A stretch of 64,000 nucleotides of DNA from Colwellia sp. MB02u-6 (GTDB taxonomy: Bacteria > Pseudomonadota > Gammaproteobacteria > Enterobacterales > Alteromonadaceae), in assembly GCF_014077095.1 (NCBI RefSeq), contig NZ_JACGVG010000029.1:127625-191624 (forward strand), given 5' to 3'. A program made the position numbers and the translations under genes. The notes beneath the pieces are model-generated. The model ran no database searches. It had not been told where the DNA came from and saw nothing but the letters and a program-made list of their open reading frames with translations. Below, piece by piece: positions 8,487-19,729 of this stretch; position 1 is the first letter of the stretch, and every line of letters begins with the position of its first letter.

Positions 8487-11225
8487 CTAGTCTGAGGCGG
8501 CTAAATTACGTAGCACAAAATGTAATATGCCCCCATGTTGGTAATAATTAAACTCGTTTGGTGTATCAATGCGAATATTCACATCAAAAGAGCGGTTACT
8601 GCCATCTTGAGTTGTGAGCGACACTTTCACTGTTTTTTGTCCTGCACTCACGGCTGGAATATTGAATTGCTCTTCCCCTGTGAGCTTTAATGACTCGGCA
8701 CTATCACCAGGCATAAACTGTAATGGTAAAATCCCCATGCCGACTAAGTTAGAGCGATGAATACGTTCATAACTTTGTGCGATAACCGCTTTGACGCCCA
8801 ATAAGGCTGGCCCTTTAGCGGCCCAGTCACGAGAGCTGCCCGTACCATATTCTTTTCCAGCGAGTACAATCGAAGCAACTTTTTGTTGTTGGTATTGCAT
8901 GGCAGCATCAAAAACACTCATTTTTTCACCCGATGGCATTAGTCGAGTCCAACAGCCTTCGGTGCCTGGCGCTAATAAATTACGTAAACGCACATTAGCA
9001 AAAGTACCGCGCATCATCACTTCATGATTTCCGCGTCTAGAACCATAGGAATTAAAATCTTTAGGCGATACTCCAGCACTTTGTAAATATGCAGCTGCTG
9101 GGCTATCTAACGCAATTGAACCGGCAGGTGATATATGATCTGTGGTGACACTATCGCCCAATTTTAACAAGCATCGGGCATTTTTAATCGGGTTAATATC
9201 GGGTATTTTAGCGGTAATATTGTCAAAAAATGGGGGTAGTTTGACGTAAGTAGAATCTGGCCAATCATACTTTTGGCTTTCTACTATATCCAGTGCTTGC
9301 CAGTCTTTATTACCGCTATAAACATCGGCATAGCGAGAGATAAACATTGAACTGTCAATAACCTTTTCTATAACTTGCTTAATTTCCTTACTATCTGGCC
9401 AGATGTCATGCAAGTAAACTGGCTTACCTGAAGTATCATTACCCAAAGACTCAGTCGTAATGTCTATCTTCATATTACCGGCCAGTGCGTAGGCCACCAC
9501 TAGCGGTGGCGAGGCTAAATAATTGGCCTGTACTTCGGGGTGAATACGTCCTTCAAAGTTGCGATTGCCCGATAAAGCCGAGGTAACAGACAAGTCACCT
9601 TGATGAATGGCTTCACTAATTTCTCTGGGTAGGGGACCTGAATTACCAATACAAGTAGTACAGCCATATCCCACTAGCTGAAAGCCAAGGGCATCTAGGT
9701 CTTTATTTAAGCCTGATTTTAACAAATAGTCGGTGACCACTTGTGAACCGGGTGCAAAACTGGTTTTCACCCAAGGTTTAACATCTAATCCCCTTTGTCT
9801 GGCATTTCTAGCTAACAAACCTGCGGCAATTAATACCGATGGATTCGAGGTGTTAGTACAGCTAGTAATTGCCGCAATTACCACTGCTCCATGTTTTAAT
9901 GTAAAATTTTCACCCGCATACTGACAAGGTACGCCTGAAGTTTCATCACTTGCAGGTAGCATTACCGAGGGTTGTCCGCCTTCGTTTTCAAAACCACTTT
10001 CACTTTGGTTGGAATCAACTTGTTTGATGCCATTTTGTAAAGCCAACCAGTCACGATAAGCAAGGCCTGCTTGGTCTAATGAAATTCTGTCCTGTGGACG
10101 TTTGGGACCCGCAATAGAAGGCACCACTTCATCTAGTTTTAACGATAGCCGGCTGTGATAAACCGCATGTTGTTGAGACTCGGTGCCCCACATATCCATT
10201 ACTTTTAAATAAGTTTTAATGCGGTCAATATGCTCGCTGTTACGCCCGGTTAATTGCAAATAGTCTGTTGTTTGGTGATCAATAGGAAAAATACCACAAG
10301 TCGCCCCATACTCGGGCGCCATATTGGCAATAGTGGCTCTGTCGGCCAAGGTTAGTTCGTTCACGCCTGCACCAAAAAACTCAACAAACTTACCTACTAC
10401 GCCGGCAGCACGTAACTGTTCGGTCACGGTCAAGACTAAATCAGTGGCTGTAGTACCTGCAGGTAACTTACCGGTTAATTCAAAACCGACTATTTTTGGT
10501 AATAACATGGTGACGGGTTGCCCTAACATGGCTGCTTCAGCTTCTATGCCGCCAACTCCCCAACCCAAAACACCTAAGCCATTAATCATGGTGGTATGTG
10601 AATCGGTACCAACCAAGGTATCTGGATAAAGTAAATTATCTTCATCCGATTTTTTGAATACCACTCTGGCTAAATATTCCAGATTAACCTGATGGACAAT
10701 ACCGCGCCCTGGGGGGACTACTTTAAAGTTATCAAAACTTTGTTGGCCCCAGCGCAAAAATTGATAGCGTTCACGATTACGTTGAAATTCAATGGCGGTG
10801 TTTTTTTCCATTGCATCGGCTTGACCGAATACGTCTACCATCACCGAATGGTCAATTACCAGCTCTACCGGATTTAACGGATTGATTTTTTCTGCTTTGC
10901 CACCCATTTTTACGATAGCATCACGCATCGCCGCTAAATCAACTACAGCCGGCACGCCAGTAAAGTCCTGCAAAATAACACGAGAAGGTACAAAGGCAAT
11001 TTCGGTATCCTGCCAGTTGTCTACATCCCATTTGGCTAAGGTTTCAATATCCGCCTGCTGAACAAAGTCACTATCCGCATGACGCAATAAATTTTCCAAA
11101 AGAATTTTAGCGGCAAAAGGCAAACGTGAAAGATCATACTTATCTGCCAAACCATCAAAACTGTGGTAGTTGCAAACTTCACCGTTAATTTCAAGTTGCT
11201 TCAAACATTGTATCGACTTGGTCAT
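8487..11225 (-). CDS. acnA: Aconitate hydratase A
   Basis: A 912-residue aconitase of the AcnA/IRP type, which interconverts citrate and isocitrate in the TCA cycle through a 4Fe-4S cluster. The three cluster ligands are visible as ITSC456TNTS and GC522TTC525IGNSGP. The C-terminal swivel domain has GSSRDWAAKG, with the substrate-binding arginine, and SYERIHRSNLVGMG. Length is typical for AcnA (about 890) and too long for AcnD. I chose the ATG at 11225 over 11240 because a TGGAG ribosome-binding site lies 9 nt before it. A strong terminator follows. It appears as a single-gene unit, with no prp genes nearby. AcnA is the oxidative-stress-stable, stationary-phase aconitase in enterobacteria. Confidence 0.95.
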   Translation of the reverse strand: MTKSIQCLKQLEINGEVCNYHSFDGLADKYDLSRLPFAAKILLENLLRHADSDFVQQADIETLAKWDVDNWQDTEIAFVPSRVILQDFTGVPAVVDLAAMRDAIVKMGGKAEKINPLNPVELVIDHSVMVDVFGQADAMEKNTAIEFQRNRERYQFLRWGQQSFDNFKVVPPGRGIVHQVNLEYLARVVFKKSDEDNLLYPDTLVGTDSHTTMINGLGVLGWGVGGIEAEAAMLGQPVTMLLPKIVGFELTGKLPAGTTATDLVLTVTEQLRAAGVVGKFVEFFGAGVNELTLADRATIANMAPEYGATCGIFPIDHQTTDYLQLTGRNSEHIDRIKTYLKVMDMWGTESQQHAVYHSRLSLKLDEVVPSIAGPKRPQDRISLDQAGLAYRDWLALQNGIKQVDSNQSESGFENEGGQPSVMLPASDETSGVPCQYAGENFTLKHGAVVIAAITSCTNTSNPSVLIAAGLLARNARQRGLDVKPWVKTSFAPGSQVVTDYLLKSGLNKDLDALGFQLVGYGCTTCIGNSGPLPREISEAIHQGDLSVTSALSGNRNFEGRIHPEVQANYLASPPLVVAYALAGNMKIDITTESLGNDTSGKPVYLHDIWPDSKEIKQVIEKVIDSSMFISRYADVYSGNKDWQALDIVESQKYDWPDSTYVKLPPFFDNITAKIPDINPIKNARCLLKLGDSVTTDHISPAGSIALDSPAAAYLQSAGVSPKDFNSYGSRRGNHEVMMRGTFANVRLRNLLAPGTEGCWTRLMPSGEKMSVFDAAMQYQQQKVASIVLAGKEYGTGSSRDWAAKGPALLGVKAVIAQSYERIHRSNLVGMGILPLQFMPGDSAESLKLTGEEQFNIPAVSAGQKTVKVSLTTQDGSNRSFDVNIRIDTPNEFNYYQHGGILHFVLRNLAASD

Positions 11226-11331
11226 AGTAGTTATCTCCATTTAAAAGCATTAGTTTGATTGGTATAACGCATCACATTAGTAAATCAACAGTAACAATAC
11301 TAGACTAAAAATGTAATGGGTAAGTCATAAT

Positions 11332-11727
11332 ATGGGAGTTTATATTGGTCAAAGCACAGGTTTTTTTGTCAGAGAAAAAGGTGAAATACATGAGGGTCGC
11401 GCACCAGCGGACTCTGTTGTTGTTCCAGGCAACTTACCATCAAAATGTGGCACCTATAGTTTATATGCTGCCATTATTGTTAAAAAAGTTAACGCAAAGA
11501 CATGTGCTAAGATAGGTATTAATACGTTACTCCGTTCTGTTTCTGAAGAAAAATCATTTGAAATAATTATAAAAATAGCAATGATTTGTTATCGCTATTT
11601 CTTTGACGCATTAAAAATAAAAACATCAACGAGCTCTTTTACCAGCACTAAAAACATAATTCATCAAGAATATAGAATAATGTCACTTTCGATTTTTCAC
11701 TTTAGTAACATAAGCTTAGATGACTAA
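11332..11727 (+). pseudogene. dapD: dapD 3' fragment (tetrahydrodipicolinate N-succinyltransferase)
   Basis: Residues 1-70 match the C-terminal end of DapD, the lysine-pathway succinyltransferase: MGVYIGQST, then [20 protein letters not shown] and [12 protein letters not shown], closing with GINTLLRSV like the natural end GINELLRTID. The left-handed beta-helix domain that should precede it is missing: an in-frame stop lies six codons upstream. After the DapD end the frame reads through into unrelated AT-rich sequence to 11727. The ATG at 11332 corresponds to an internal Met of DapD. This is therefore a decayed fragment, probably of an extra copy moved here, since dapD is normally essential. 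Confidence 0.8.
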
Positions 11728-11821
11728 TAATTGAAAAGACCACTGAGTATTAAATTTCAAAAATATACTTGGCATATCATTTGCCGTTTACATGTATCAC
11801 TTGTTTTATTATTGACAGATC

Positions 11822-12151
11822 ATGAAAAATATTTTGACCTTAATGACGATCATATTCACTTTATTACTTACTGCTTGCAGCTCAACAAATAACGTAAAAA
11901 TAGAGAGAAAAATATTGACCTCTGATCATCATTTAATGATGTCATTACTCAATCGCCCCGTAACCGAGGATCAAAAAATGATGCTAGCTTTTGCTCAAGA
12001 ACGCGAAAGTTACCGTAATGAAATGTTCGTGAATACGGTAAGTATAAAAGGTCCTAAATTTACAGATAATAATAACAATAAGGTGCAACATATTTATGCT
12101 GCGTTAATAGAAAGAGATATAAATTCGGTCATTATAATTGCAGCTGAATAA
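11822..12151 (+). CDS. Putative small lipoprotein
   Basis: The 109-residue product has a lipoprotein signal peptide with lipobox LTAC (Cys19) followed by SSTNN. The mature part is polar, without membrane helices or recognisable motif. I do not recognise the family. It stands alone, converging on the truC fragment, between two decayed genes, so it could be either a real outer-membrane lipoprotein or another piece of a degraded region. The consistent signal peptide and open frame favour a real gene. Confidence 0.5.
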   Translation: MKNILTLMTIIFTLLLTACSSTNNVKIERKILTSDHHLMMSLLNRPVTEDQKMMLAFAQERESYRNEMFVNTVSIKGPKFTDNNNNKVQHIYAALIERDINSVIIIAAE

Positions 12152-12158
12152 AGTTATT

Positions 12159-12344
12159 TCACTGAACAAAGCGAATAAATTTTTCTACATCCCAAGAAAG
12201 TTCAACAAAAACCTGTAATGCATCATAAATTTCATCTTTTTCCATATAACTTCGATGCACAAATAAACCAGCGGGTTTATCAACGGCAAAAATAAAATTG
12301 TCTTGATAGAGTATAGTTAAGATTAATTTTTCATCAAAAGGCAA
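12159..12344 (-). pseudogene. truC: truC 5' fragment (tRNA pseudouridine synthase C)
   Basis: Residues 10-45 match the start of TruC, which makes pseudouridine 65 in tRNA: ILYQDNFIFAVDKPAGLFVH, then RSYMEKDE and YDALQVF. The family continues with the catalytic HRLDRPTSG block, but here the frame runs into unrelated residues and stops after 61 codons. Only the N-terminal sixth of the gene is left. It lies only a few hundred bases from the dapD fragment, so this kilobase seems to have collected broken gene ends. Confidence 0.75.
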
Positions 12345-12555
12345 GAGGGTGCACTTTGCTAAGATTGCCTTTGAGAAATACTTTCTTTATAAAATATGAT
12401 GAACAGTAATACCTCATTACGGTTGTTTTGTGCTGTGATTTATCATCATTGATTATCTTGGACTGTGACTACTTTGATTTAGGTAATTGTGTAAGGTAAT
12501 AAATAGGAGAACTATCATGCTAAATCTTGATATTTGAATAGCCAAAGGTGGTTTA

Positions 12556-12589
12556 TAAAATGACCGCTACAAGAGCGATTATTTTATTG
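12556..12589 (-). terminator. Possible terminator of the EEP/cls pair
   Basis: ATAAAAT...CGCT-cttgt-AGCG...ATTTTAT forms an imperfect hairpin ending in a short T-rich stretch just beyond the stop codon at 12599 on the minus strand. Confidence 0.35.
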
Positions 12590-12598
12590 TTGTTGGAT

Positions 12599-13351
12599 TT
12601 AGCACCTTAACGATAAGCTGATAGGGTAGTGATCAGAAGAGTGAATATGTGTATTTACATGTGCATCGACAACAGTTAATCCGCGACAGTAAATATGGTC
12701 AAGGTGCTGAAATAAATGCTTTAGTCTTGGCTGACGCTTCATTTTTACTTCATTTAATGAAAATAACGCAGTGAGCTGACTAAAATACTTCAATCTTTTA
12801 CTATTCCAGGTATTAAAATCACCGGCCATTAATATCGGCCCGTCATGATGTTCAAGCGTATTAAATACTTGATCTAAATGTGATTTGAATTTTTCGAAAG
12901 AAACAAAGTTGATAATATGAGCATTGACCACCAGCAACGACTGCTCAAGGGCATGTAATGGATATATGCTTGCCAATAACATTTTTTTTGTTTTAGAAAT
13001 GGGTTCACTGTGTTCAGACACGAAATAATAATGTCTTTTTGCCGCAACAGTCGATCCGGTTTTAACACCTGTTTCTATGTTGGTTTTTATGTTTTTAAAA
13101 CTACGCGCCATAATCCACTGATGCTGCAACGATGCTTTGAAATGGCTGTCGAAGGGAGAGTTGATAATAGCTTCCTGCAAGAGGATTAAATCTTTGTCGC
13201 GCATTAGTGTTATAAAATCCTCTTGCCAGCCTTTTTTTTTGCATTTAAAAACATTCCACATCAATATCTCTATGTTTGGTCCTAATACCTGCTTCGAAGC
13301 GTGGCCCATAATTTTCAGCGATTCTACTTTGCTGTATCGACCTTTAATCAT
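12599..13351 (-). CDS. Endonuclease/exonuclease/phosphatase family protein, YafD-like
   Basis: This 250-residue protein has the EEP-superfamily blocks in order: LMWNVFKC near the start, LILLQEA with the metal-binding Glu, MAGDFNTWN, HLDHIYCRG and a C-terminal SSDHYPI. No signal peptide is seen, so it may be cytoplasmic. YafD-type proteins are uncharacterised phosphodiesterases or nucleases, and some family members act on phospholipids. It lies 55 bp downstream of the cardiolipin synthase gene on the same strand. In many bacteria an EEP gene is paired with a phospholipase-D-type cardiolipin synthase, as in E. coli ybhP-clsB, so a joint role in membrane lipid metabolism is plausible. Confidence 0.8.
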   Translation of the reverse strand: MIKGRYSKVESLKIMGHASKQVLGPNIEILMWNVFKCKKKGWQEDFITLMRDKDLILLQEAIINSPFDSHFKASLQHQWIMARSFKNIKTNIETGVKTGSTVAAKRHYYFVSEHSEPISKTKKMLLASIYPLHALEQSLLVVNAHIINFVSFEKFKSHLDQVFNTLEHHDGPILMAGDFNTWNSKRLKYFSQLTALFSLNEVKMKRQPRLKHLFQHLDHIYCRGLTVVDAHVNTHIHSSDHYPISLSLRC

Positions 13352-13405
13352 GAAAAAACCCTCTTTAATAAAACTTATGACCGTTAGGTTTTGGTTTGGT
13401 TCTAC

Positions 13406-14860
13406 CTACAAATAAGGTGAAAACAAACGAAATAAGTTGTTGCGAATTTTTTTGTAGATTGGCAGACTATTAAATTCTCTTGCAATAACTAGTCTAGCAT
13501 TCTGCTTTTTTAAGGCAAAAAAGGTGGTCAGTTTTGCATTGAGATTCGTATCATAGCATTCTAGGTTTATTTCAAAGTTCAGCTCCAGACTTCTGGCGTC
13601 CCAGTTGCTGGAGCCTATAAACGACCAAATGTTATCGATAATCACAATTTTACTGTGGTCAAAAGGTCTTTGGTTTTGGTATATCTTTATACCGTGTTTT
13701 ATTATTCGTGAAAAATTTGCTGCCATTACCCAGTCTATAAAAGTAATGTCGCTGTGCTCAGGCACAATAATTTCGATTGACACGCCACGCAATGCCGCAG
13801 CGTGAAGTGATGTCATTAATGTTTGGTCCGGGATAAAATAAGGTGTCATTATTTTTACACTCTTATTGGCGCAAACTAAGGCATTAATTAATGTCCACCT
13901 GACTCTGTTATGGTGTTCATCGGGCCCATCTTGTATGACTCGAGCAACAACAGAATGACTGTTTTTTTGCTCAGCAGTGTTTGGCCGACCGTATGGAAAA
14001 TTAATAAGCTCGCCGGTGGCAAAAAACCAATCTTCGATGAATACCTGACTAATCTGGTCAATCACTGGACCGGTAACTTTAAAGTGAATATCATCAATGG
14101 GGTGTGTTGCTGCTTTAATGATATTACTTTTACTGATATTTATGCCCCCCATGTAGGCTACTTCACCATCTATACACAGTGTTTTTCGGTGGTTTCGTAA
14201 GTTAATAAAGCGAAAGCTGGTAAGGGAGATAGCGGGTAAAAAACGAGTCGTTTTTACCCCCATTTTTTTTAAGGCACGGTCTACTTTTTGCCAGCTATAG
14301 CCAATACCAATTCCGTCCAGTAAAACCTTTACCGTTACACCTCGTTGATGCGCTCGAGCTAAAGCATTAACAAATTGCCGACCCAGTGAATCGTAAGCAA
14401 ATATATAACTGGATAAAACAATATAATACTTAGCGTCATCAATAGATTGGATCATGGTTGGGTAAGCGGTATCACCATTAATCAGTGGCTCAACGCTGTT
14501 ACTAGCAAGGTAATTAACTGGGTGAATAGTATGAGCCGCGATAATGGCTGAATGCCAACTTTTAGGTAACTGGTGAAATTTAATGTTTTTTTCTGTTGAG
14601 CAGAAGTCTCGCTTAAGTGTTGGGGGGTGTTTTTTTTGTGCTAAACGCTGGATACGATTTATGCCAAATAACCAATAAAATAGGCTGCCGATAACAGGCG
14701 AAAGTATGACAAGACCAATCCATGCCAGTGATGTGCGTTCGTTTTCTTTGAACAGAAGTACATGTATCGATGTTATAAAAGATAAGCTAATATGGAAAAT
14801 AACTATGATGGTTACCCAATAGGTGCTGAGCCATTGAACCACTTCTTCAAATATTTGCAT
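13406..14860 (-). CDS. cls: Cardiolipin synthase (phospholipase D family)
   Basis: A 484-residue protein with two N-terminal membrane helices (about 17-37 and 46-66) and two HKD phospholipase-D motifs, H224-R-K-x4-D231 and H402-S-K-x4-D409, each followed by the usual glycine-serine segment (YMGGINIS and IGSSNWDARS). This is the ClsA architecture. The enzyme joins two phosphatidylglycerol molecules, releasing glycerol, at the inner membrane. I place the start at ATG 14860 rather than the in-frame TTG at 14869, because QIFEEVV follows a normal Met and a GAG-type ribosome-binding site precedes it. The EEP-family gene follows on the same strand. Confidence 0.92.
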   Translation of the reverse strand: MQIFEEVVQWLSTYWVTIIVIFHISLSFITSIHVLLFKENERTSLAWIGLVILSPVIGSLFYWLFGINRIQRLAQKKHPPTLKRDFCSTEKNIKFHQLPKSWHSAIIAAHTIHPVNYLASNSVEPLINGDTAYPTMIQSIDDAKYYIVLSSYIFAYDSLGRQFVNALARAHQRGVTVKVLLDGIGIGYSWQKVDRALKKMGVKTTRFLPAISLTSFRFINLRNHRKTLCIDGEVAYMGGINISKSNIIKAATHPIDDIHFKVTGPVIDQISQVFIEDWFFATGELINFPYGRPNTAEQKNSHSVVARVIQDGPDEHHNRVRWTLINALVCANKSVKIMTPYFIPDQTLMTSLHAAALRGVSIEIIVPEHSDITFIDWVMAANFSRIIKHGIKIYQNQRPFDHSKIVIIDNIWSFIGSSNWDARSLELNFEINLECYDTNLNAKLTTFFALKKQNARLVIAREFNSLPIYKKIRNNLFRLFSPYL

Positions 14861-14921
14861 AAAGATCAACTCAAATAATACGTTGCTAAATCAGCTAGTT
14901 AATTAATGATGGAAAACCAAG

Positions 14922-15422
14922 GTGCTTAAAGAATATTATAATCAAGTGGTAAGCTATTTAATGGCAACTTTTGATGCTAATTTTATACTATTAACCCTGT
15001 TTTTAACGACAGCCGCTGCAATTGTTTATTTCATCCTAATAAGTTATGTCATTACACAAATGGATTCACGATACTTTGTCCGAAACAACTTAAGCCTTAA
15101 AAATATAGCTCATAAAAATAAACTTGGAAAAAATAGCTCTGCCGATGATAGGAGTGAAACTTTGCGCTTAACTCCCATAAATCGGAGCGTAAGCTTGATG
15201 ATCAACATAGTGAAGATTATGGTTGGGCTATTCTTGTTAATCTGTGGGCTGGTGATGTTAATTTTACCGGGGCAAGGTCTACTCACCATGTTAATGGGGC
15301 TGAGCTTGATGCCGTTTCCAGGTAAAAAAAAGCTTGAACAGACCATTGTTGCACATAAGTCGGTTAGGTATTCCTTAAATTGGATTAGAATGAAAGCGAA
15401 GAAAAAGCCTTTTATTTTTTAG
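14922..15422 (+). CDS. Inner-membrane protein with PGPGW-like motif
   Basis: The 166-residue product starts at GTG with GGA about 9 nt upstream. It has a membrane helix near residues 19-45, a basic linker, then a second hydrophobic segment (about 97-130) containing ILPGQGLLTMLMG. This resembles the Pro-Gly-rich turn of the PGPGW-domain putative transmembrane proteins (usual form LPGPGW). Function of this family is unknown. It is divergent from cls, with which it shares a 61-bp spacer, so a role at the membrane is plausible but not shown. Confidence 0.6.
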   Translation: MLKEYYNQVVSYLMATFDANFILLTLFLTTAAAIVYFILISYVITQMDSRYFVRNNLSLKNIAHKNKLGKNSSADDRSETLRLTPINRSVSLMINIVKIMVGLFLLICGLVMLILPGQGLLTMLMGLSLMPFPGKKKLEQTIVAHKSVRYSLNWIRMKAKKKPFIF

Positions 15423-15811
15423 TAAACGCCAATAAATTCCTTAATGGTTCAACTGCATTTCAATATAAGCAAGCAGGATAAATGTTTAATAATGGCGAAC
15501 TTGCTTGCGCGATAGTGGCTTAACGGTAATTTAAATGATGTTGTTATTGGCAAAGTATTGCCAAGGTTATTAGCCATTTTATGTTGTATGCAGAACATTT
15601 CAATTACTTACTTAATTAGACGAGTATAAAAATATAAACTGGTAAAACAGTTAGCTAACCTACCCAATTAATTTAGTGCAGCTTTTATTGAGCTAACGCA
15701 AAGAACTATTAAAAATACTACCCTATAATAATTTTACTTAGTACTAAGGATCAACAGACAGCTGTTAGGTAAGCCGTTATCTGTATGGAAATTTGTTATC
15801 AGGAGATCAAC
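15423..15811. other. 389-bp region upstream of the N-ATPase operon
   Basis: No gene is seen. It should contain the promoter of the ATPase operon: TATAAT occurs at 15724-15729, about 88 bp before the first small ORF, but no good -35 hexamer is at the right distance. No FNR box is present here. Confidence 0.45.
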
Positions 15812-17943
<2,132 letters not shown>

Positions 17944-17948
17944 TTGTG

Positions 17949-18362
17949 ATGCCTGATAAACCCAAATCCATACCCAAACCTGGGGCTAGGTTAAATGCAG
18001 CGCAATTGGCTGAGGTTAAGTTAGCCAATACTAAATTAACCCAAGCTAAGCAGCGTGACACTAAGTTTAGTCAACAGGTTGGGGATATGGCCGCGCGAAA
18101 ACTTAAAGCGCAGCGACATGTTAATCAAACCGTATGGTCTGGCCTAGGTATGATGGGGCTAGTGGGCTGGTCGGTGGCGATACCAACAGTACTTAGCGCT
18201 GCATTAGGCATTTGGCTAGATGAGCATTATCCAAGCGAAAACTCTTGGACATTAACCTTACTCATTATCGGTTTATGCCTTGGCTGTTTTACTGCTTGGC
18301 GCTGGGTCGATAAGGAATATAAAGAAATTCACCGAGACGAGGACGAAAATAATGATGATTGA
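17949..18362 (+). CDS. atpQ: N-ATPase membrane protein AtpQ (AtpI-like)
   Basis: A 137-residue protein with a long, charged, Ala/Lys/Gln-rich N-terminus (about 1-60) and two membrane helices (about 61-83 and 93-115). A short acidic tail follows (HRDEDENND). AtpQ belongs to the AtpI-like group found only in N-ATPase operons, where it is thought to help c-ring assembly or act in Mg2+ supply. A GTG codon directly before the ATG is an alternative start. The charged N-terminal extension is longer than usual. It overlaps atpR by 11 nt. Confidence 0.85.
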   Translation: MPDKPKSIPKPGARLNAAQLAEVKLANTKLTQAKQRDTKFSQQVGDMAARKLKAQRHVNQTVWSGLGMMGLVGWSVAIPTVLSAALGIWLDEHYPSENSWTLTLLIIGLCLGCFTAWRWVDKEYKEIHRDEDENNDD

Positions 18363-18720
18363 TAATTTAGAGGGATTACTTGCCTTGCTAGTTGGGGTAA
18401 TGCTTGGTGTATTTTATTTTGCAGGCCTTTGGTGGACTGTGCGTAAGCTTGGATCAAGTCAATATGTTGTGCTGTTATTTGTCTTTAGCCTGTTGTTTCG
18501 AACCAGTGCGGTCATTGCTGGTTTTTATTTAATCCTTGGTGACAACTGGCTCCACTTGGTTGCTGGCTTAGTCGGTTTTATGGTGGTGCGCTTTTTGGCA
18601 ACACGATATTCTGAAAAAAGTACTGAAAAAAGTGTTGATAAAAATCCTCAAAAAGAATCGAGAAAAAATAAACTGTTAGAACCAGTTCAAAAACAAACAG
18701 CCTATGGCCGTCATTTATGA
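18352..18720 (+). CDS. atpR: N-ATPase membrane protein AtpR
   Basis: The 122-residue product has three membrane helices (about 6-28, 38-60, 64-80) and a charged C-terminal tail. The second helix contains LLFRTSAVIAGFY, with the arginine that is conserved in AtpR and proposed to meet the c-ring carboxylates. AtpR is the hallmark of N-ATPases together with AtpQ. Start chosen at ATG 18352, where the atpQ gene still has 11 nt to run; earlier in-frame codons are inside atpQ. The stop overlaps the atpB start as ATGA. Confidence 0.88.
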   Translation: MMIDNLEGLLALLVGVMLGVFYFAGLWWTVRKLGSSQYVVLLFVFSLLFRTSAVIAGFYLILGDNWLHLVAGLVGFMVVRFLATRYSEKSTEKSVDKNPQKESRKNKLLEPVQKQTAYGRHL

Positions 18721-19403
18721 ATCTTAGCCCAGATCAAATCATTTTCTGGCAACTGGGGTTTATAAAACTCAACGCTACTATAGTTTCCACTTGGGCGGTG
18801 ATCTTGGTGTTGGTACTGAGCTCGATGCTGATTACCCGTAAGTTAAGCACTAATTTACATCGCTCACGCTGGCAAAATATACTTGAAGTCGTGGTGATTA
18901 ATATCAGTAAACAAATCGAAGACGTTGGCTTAAAGCACCCTCACCATTACTTAGCTTTTCTCGGTTCACTGTTTTTATTTATTGCCATTTCTGCCTTGGG
19001 TACTGTGTTTCCAGGTTTTGAACCCGCGACAGGTTCACTGTCTACTACAGCGGCGCTAGCGCTATGTGTGTTTATCGCGGTGCCACTATACGGTATTCGA
19101 GAACAAGGCCTAGCTAGCTACCTTGCTTCTTATACTAAACCAACTTTTATCATGCTACCTTTTAACATTATCAGTGAAATCTCTCGTACGCTGGCTCTGG
19201 CCGTACGTCTTTTTGGCAACATGATGAGCGGTGCCATGATCATCGCTATTCTTGTCAGTATTACACCTTTTTTGTTTCCAATCGTGATGACCTTACTTGG
19301 CTTGCTGACGGGTATTGTGCAAGCTTATATATTTTTTATTTTAGCCACTGTCTATATCGCTGCGGCTACGAGCACAATAAAACCTACCGCCAAGGGCAGT
19401 TAG
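18717..19403 (+). CDS. atpB: N-type ATPase subunit a
   Basis: This 228-residue membrane protein has five to six helices. It carries the essential stator arginine in the LALAVRLFGNMMSG block, which faces the c-ring carboxylate during ion passage, followed by the C-terminal helix with QAYIFFILATVYI. It overlaps atpR by 4 nt (ATGA). At 228 residues it is shorter than E. coli AtpB (271), typical for N-ATPases. It forms the ion channel with the c-ring; the ion (Na+ or H+) is set mainly by subunit c. Confidence 0.93.
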   Translation: MNLSPDQIIFWQLGFIKLNATIVSTWAVILVLVLSSMLITRKLSTNLHRSRWQNILEVVVINISKQIEDVGLKHPHHYLAFLGSLFLFIAISALGTVFPGFEPATGSLSTTAALALCVFIAVPLYGIREQGLASYLASYTKPTFIMLPFNIISEISRTLALAVRLFGNMMSGAMIIAILVSITPFLFPIVMTLLGLLTGIVQAYIFFILATVYIAAATSTIKPTAKGS

Positions 19404-19441
19404 ACAATGCATAAACAACTAGGCTTAACTTTGGAGAACTT

Positions 19442-19726
19442 ATGGACAGCATGACTATAATTGCAGTGGTATCTATTATCACTGCTGGGATTACTATTGC
19501 TATTGGTGTTGTTGGCCCGTCGCTCGCTGAAGGTAAGGCAGTGGCGGTTGCGTTGTCTTCTTTGGCTCAGCAGCCCGATGCATCGGCAACCATCACCCGT
19601 ACATTATTTGTTGGTTTGGCAATGATCGAATCTACTGCCATCTATTGTTTTGTGGTTTCGATGATTTTGTTGTTCGCCAATCCATTTTGGAATTATGTGC
19701 TTGCTGCTCAGGTGGTAGGGCCATAA
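19442..19726 (+). CDS. atpE: N-type ATPase subunit c
   Basis: A 94-residue two-helix hairpin. The second helix has E63-S-T-x-x-Y68, the same pattern as the sodium ligands Glu65, Ser66, Thr67 and Tyr70 of the Ilyobacter tartaricus c-subunit. In the first helix the position of the Na+ ligand Gln32 is Pro26, and a second acidic residue, Glu30, occurs one turn later (GPSLAEGKA), the two-carboxylate form known from N-ATPases. The loop has AQQPDA in place of ARQPE. TTTGGAG precedes the start. Known N-ATPases of this type include both Na+ and H+ pumps, so the ion is not settled by these residues. Confidence 0.93.
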   Translation: MDSMTIIAVVSIITAGITIAIGVVGPSLAEGKAVAVALSSLAQQPDASATITRTLFVGLAMIESTAIYCFVVSMILLFANPFWNYVLAAQVVGP

Positions 19727-19729
19727 ATT

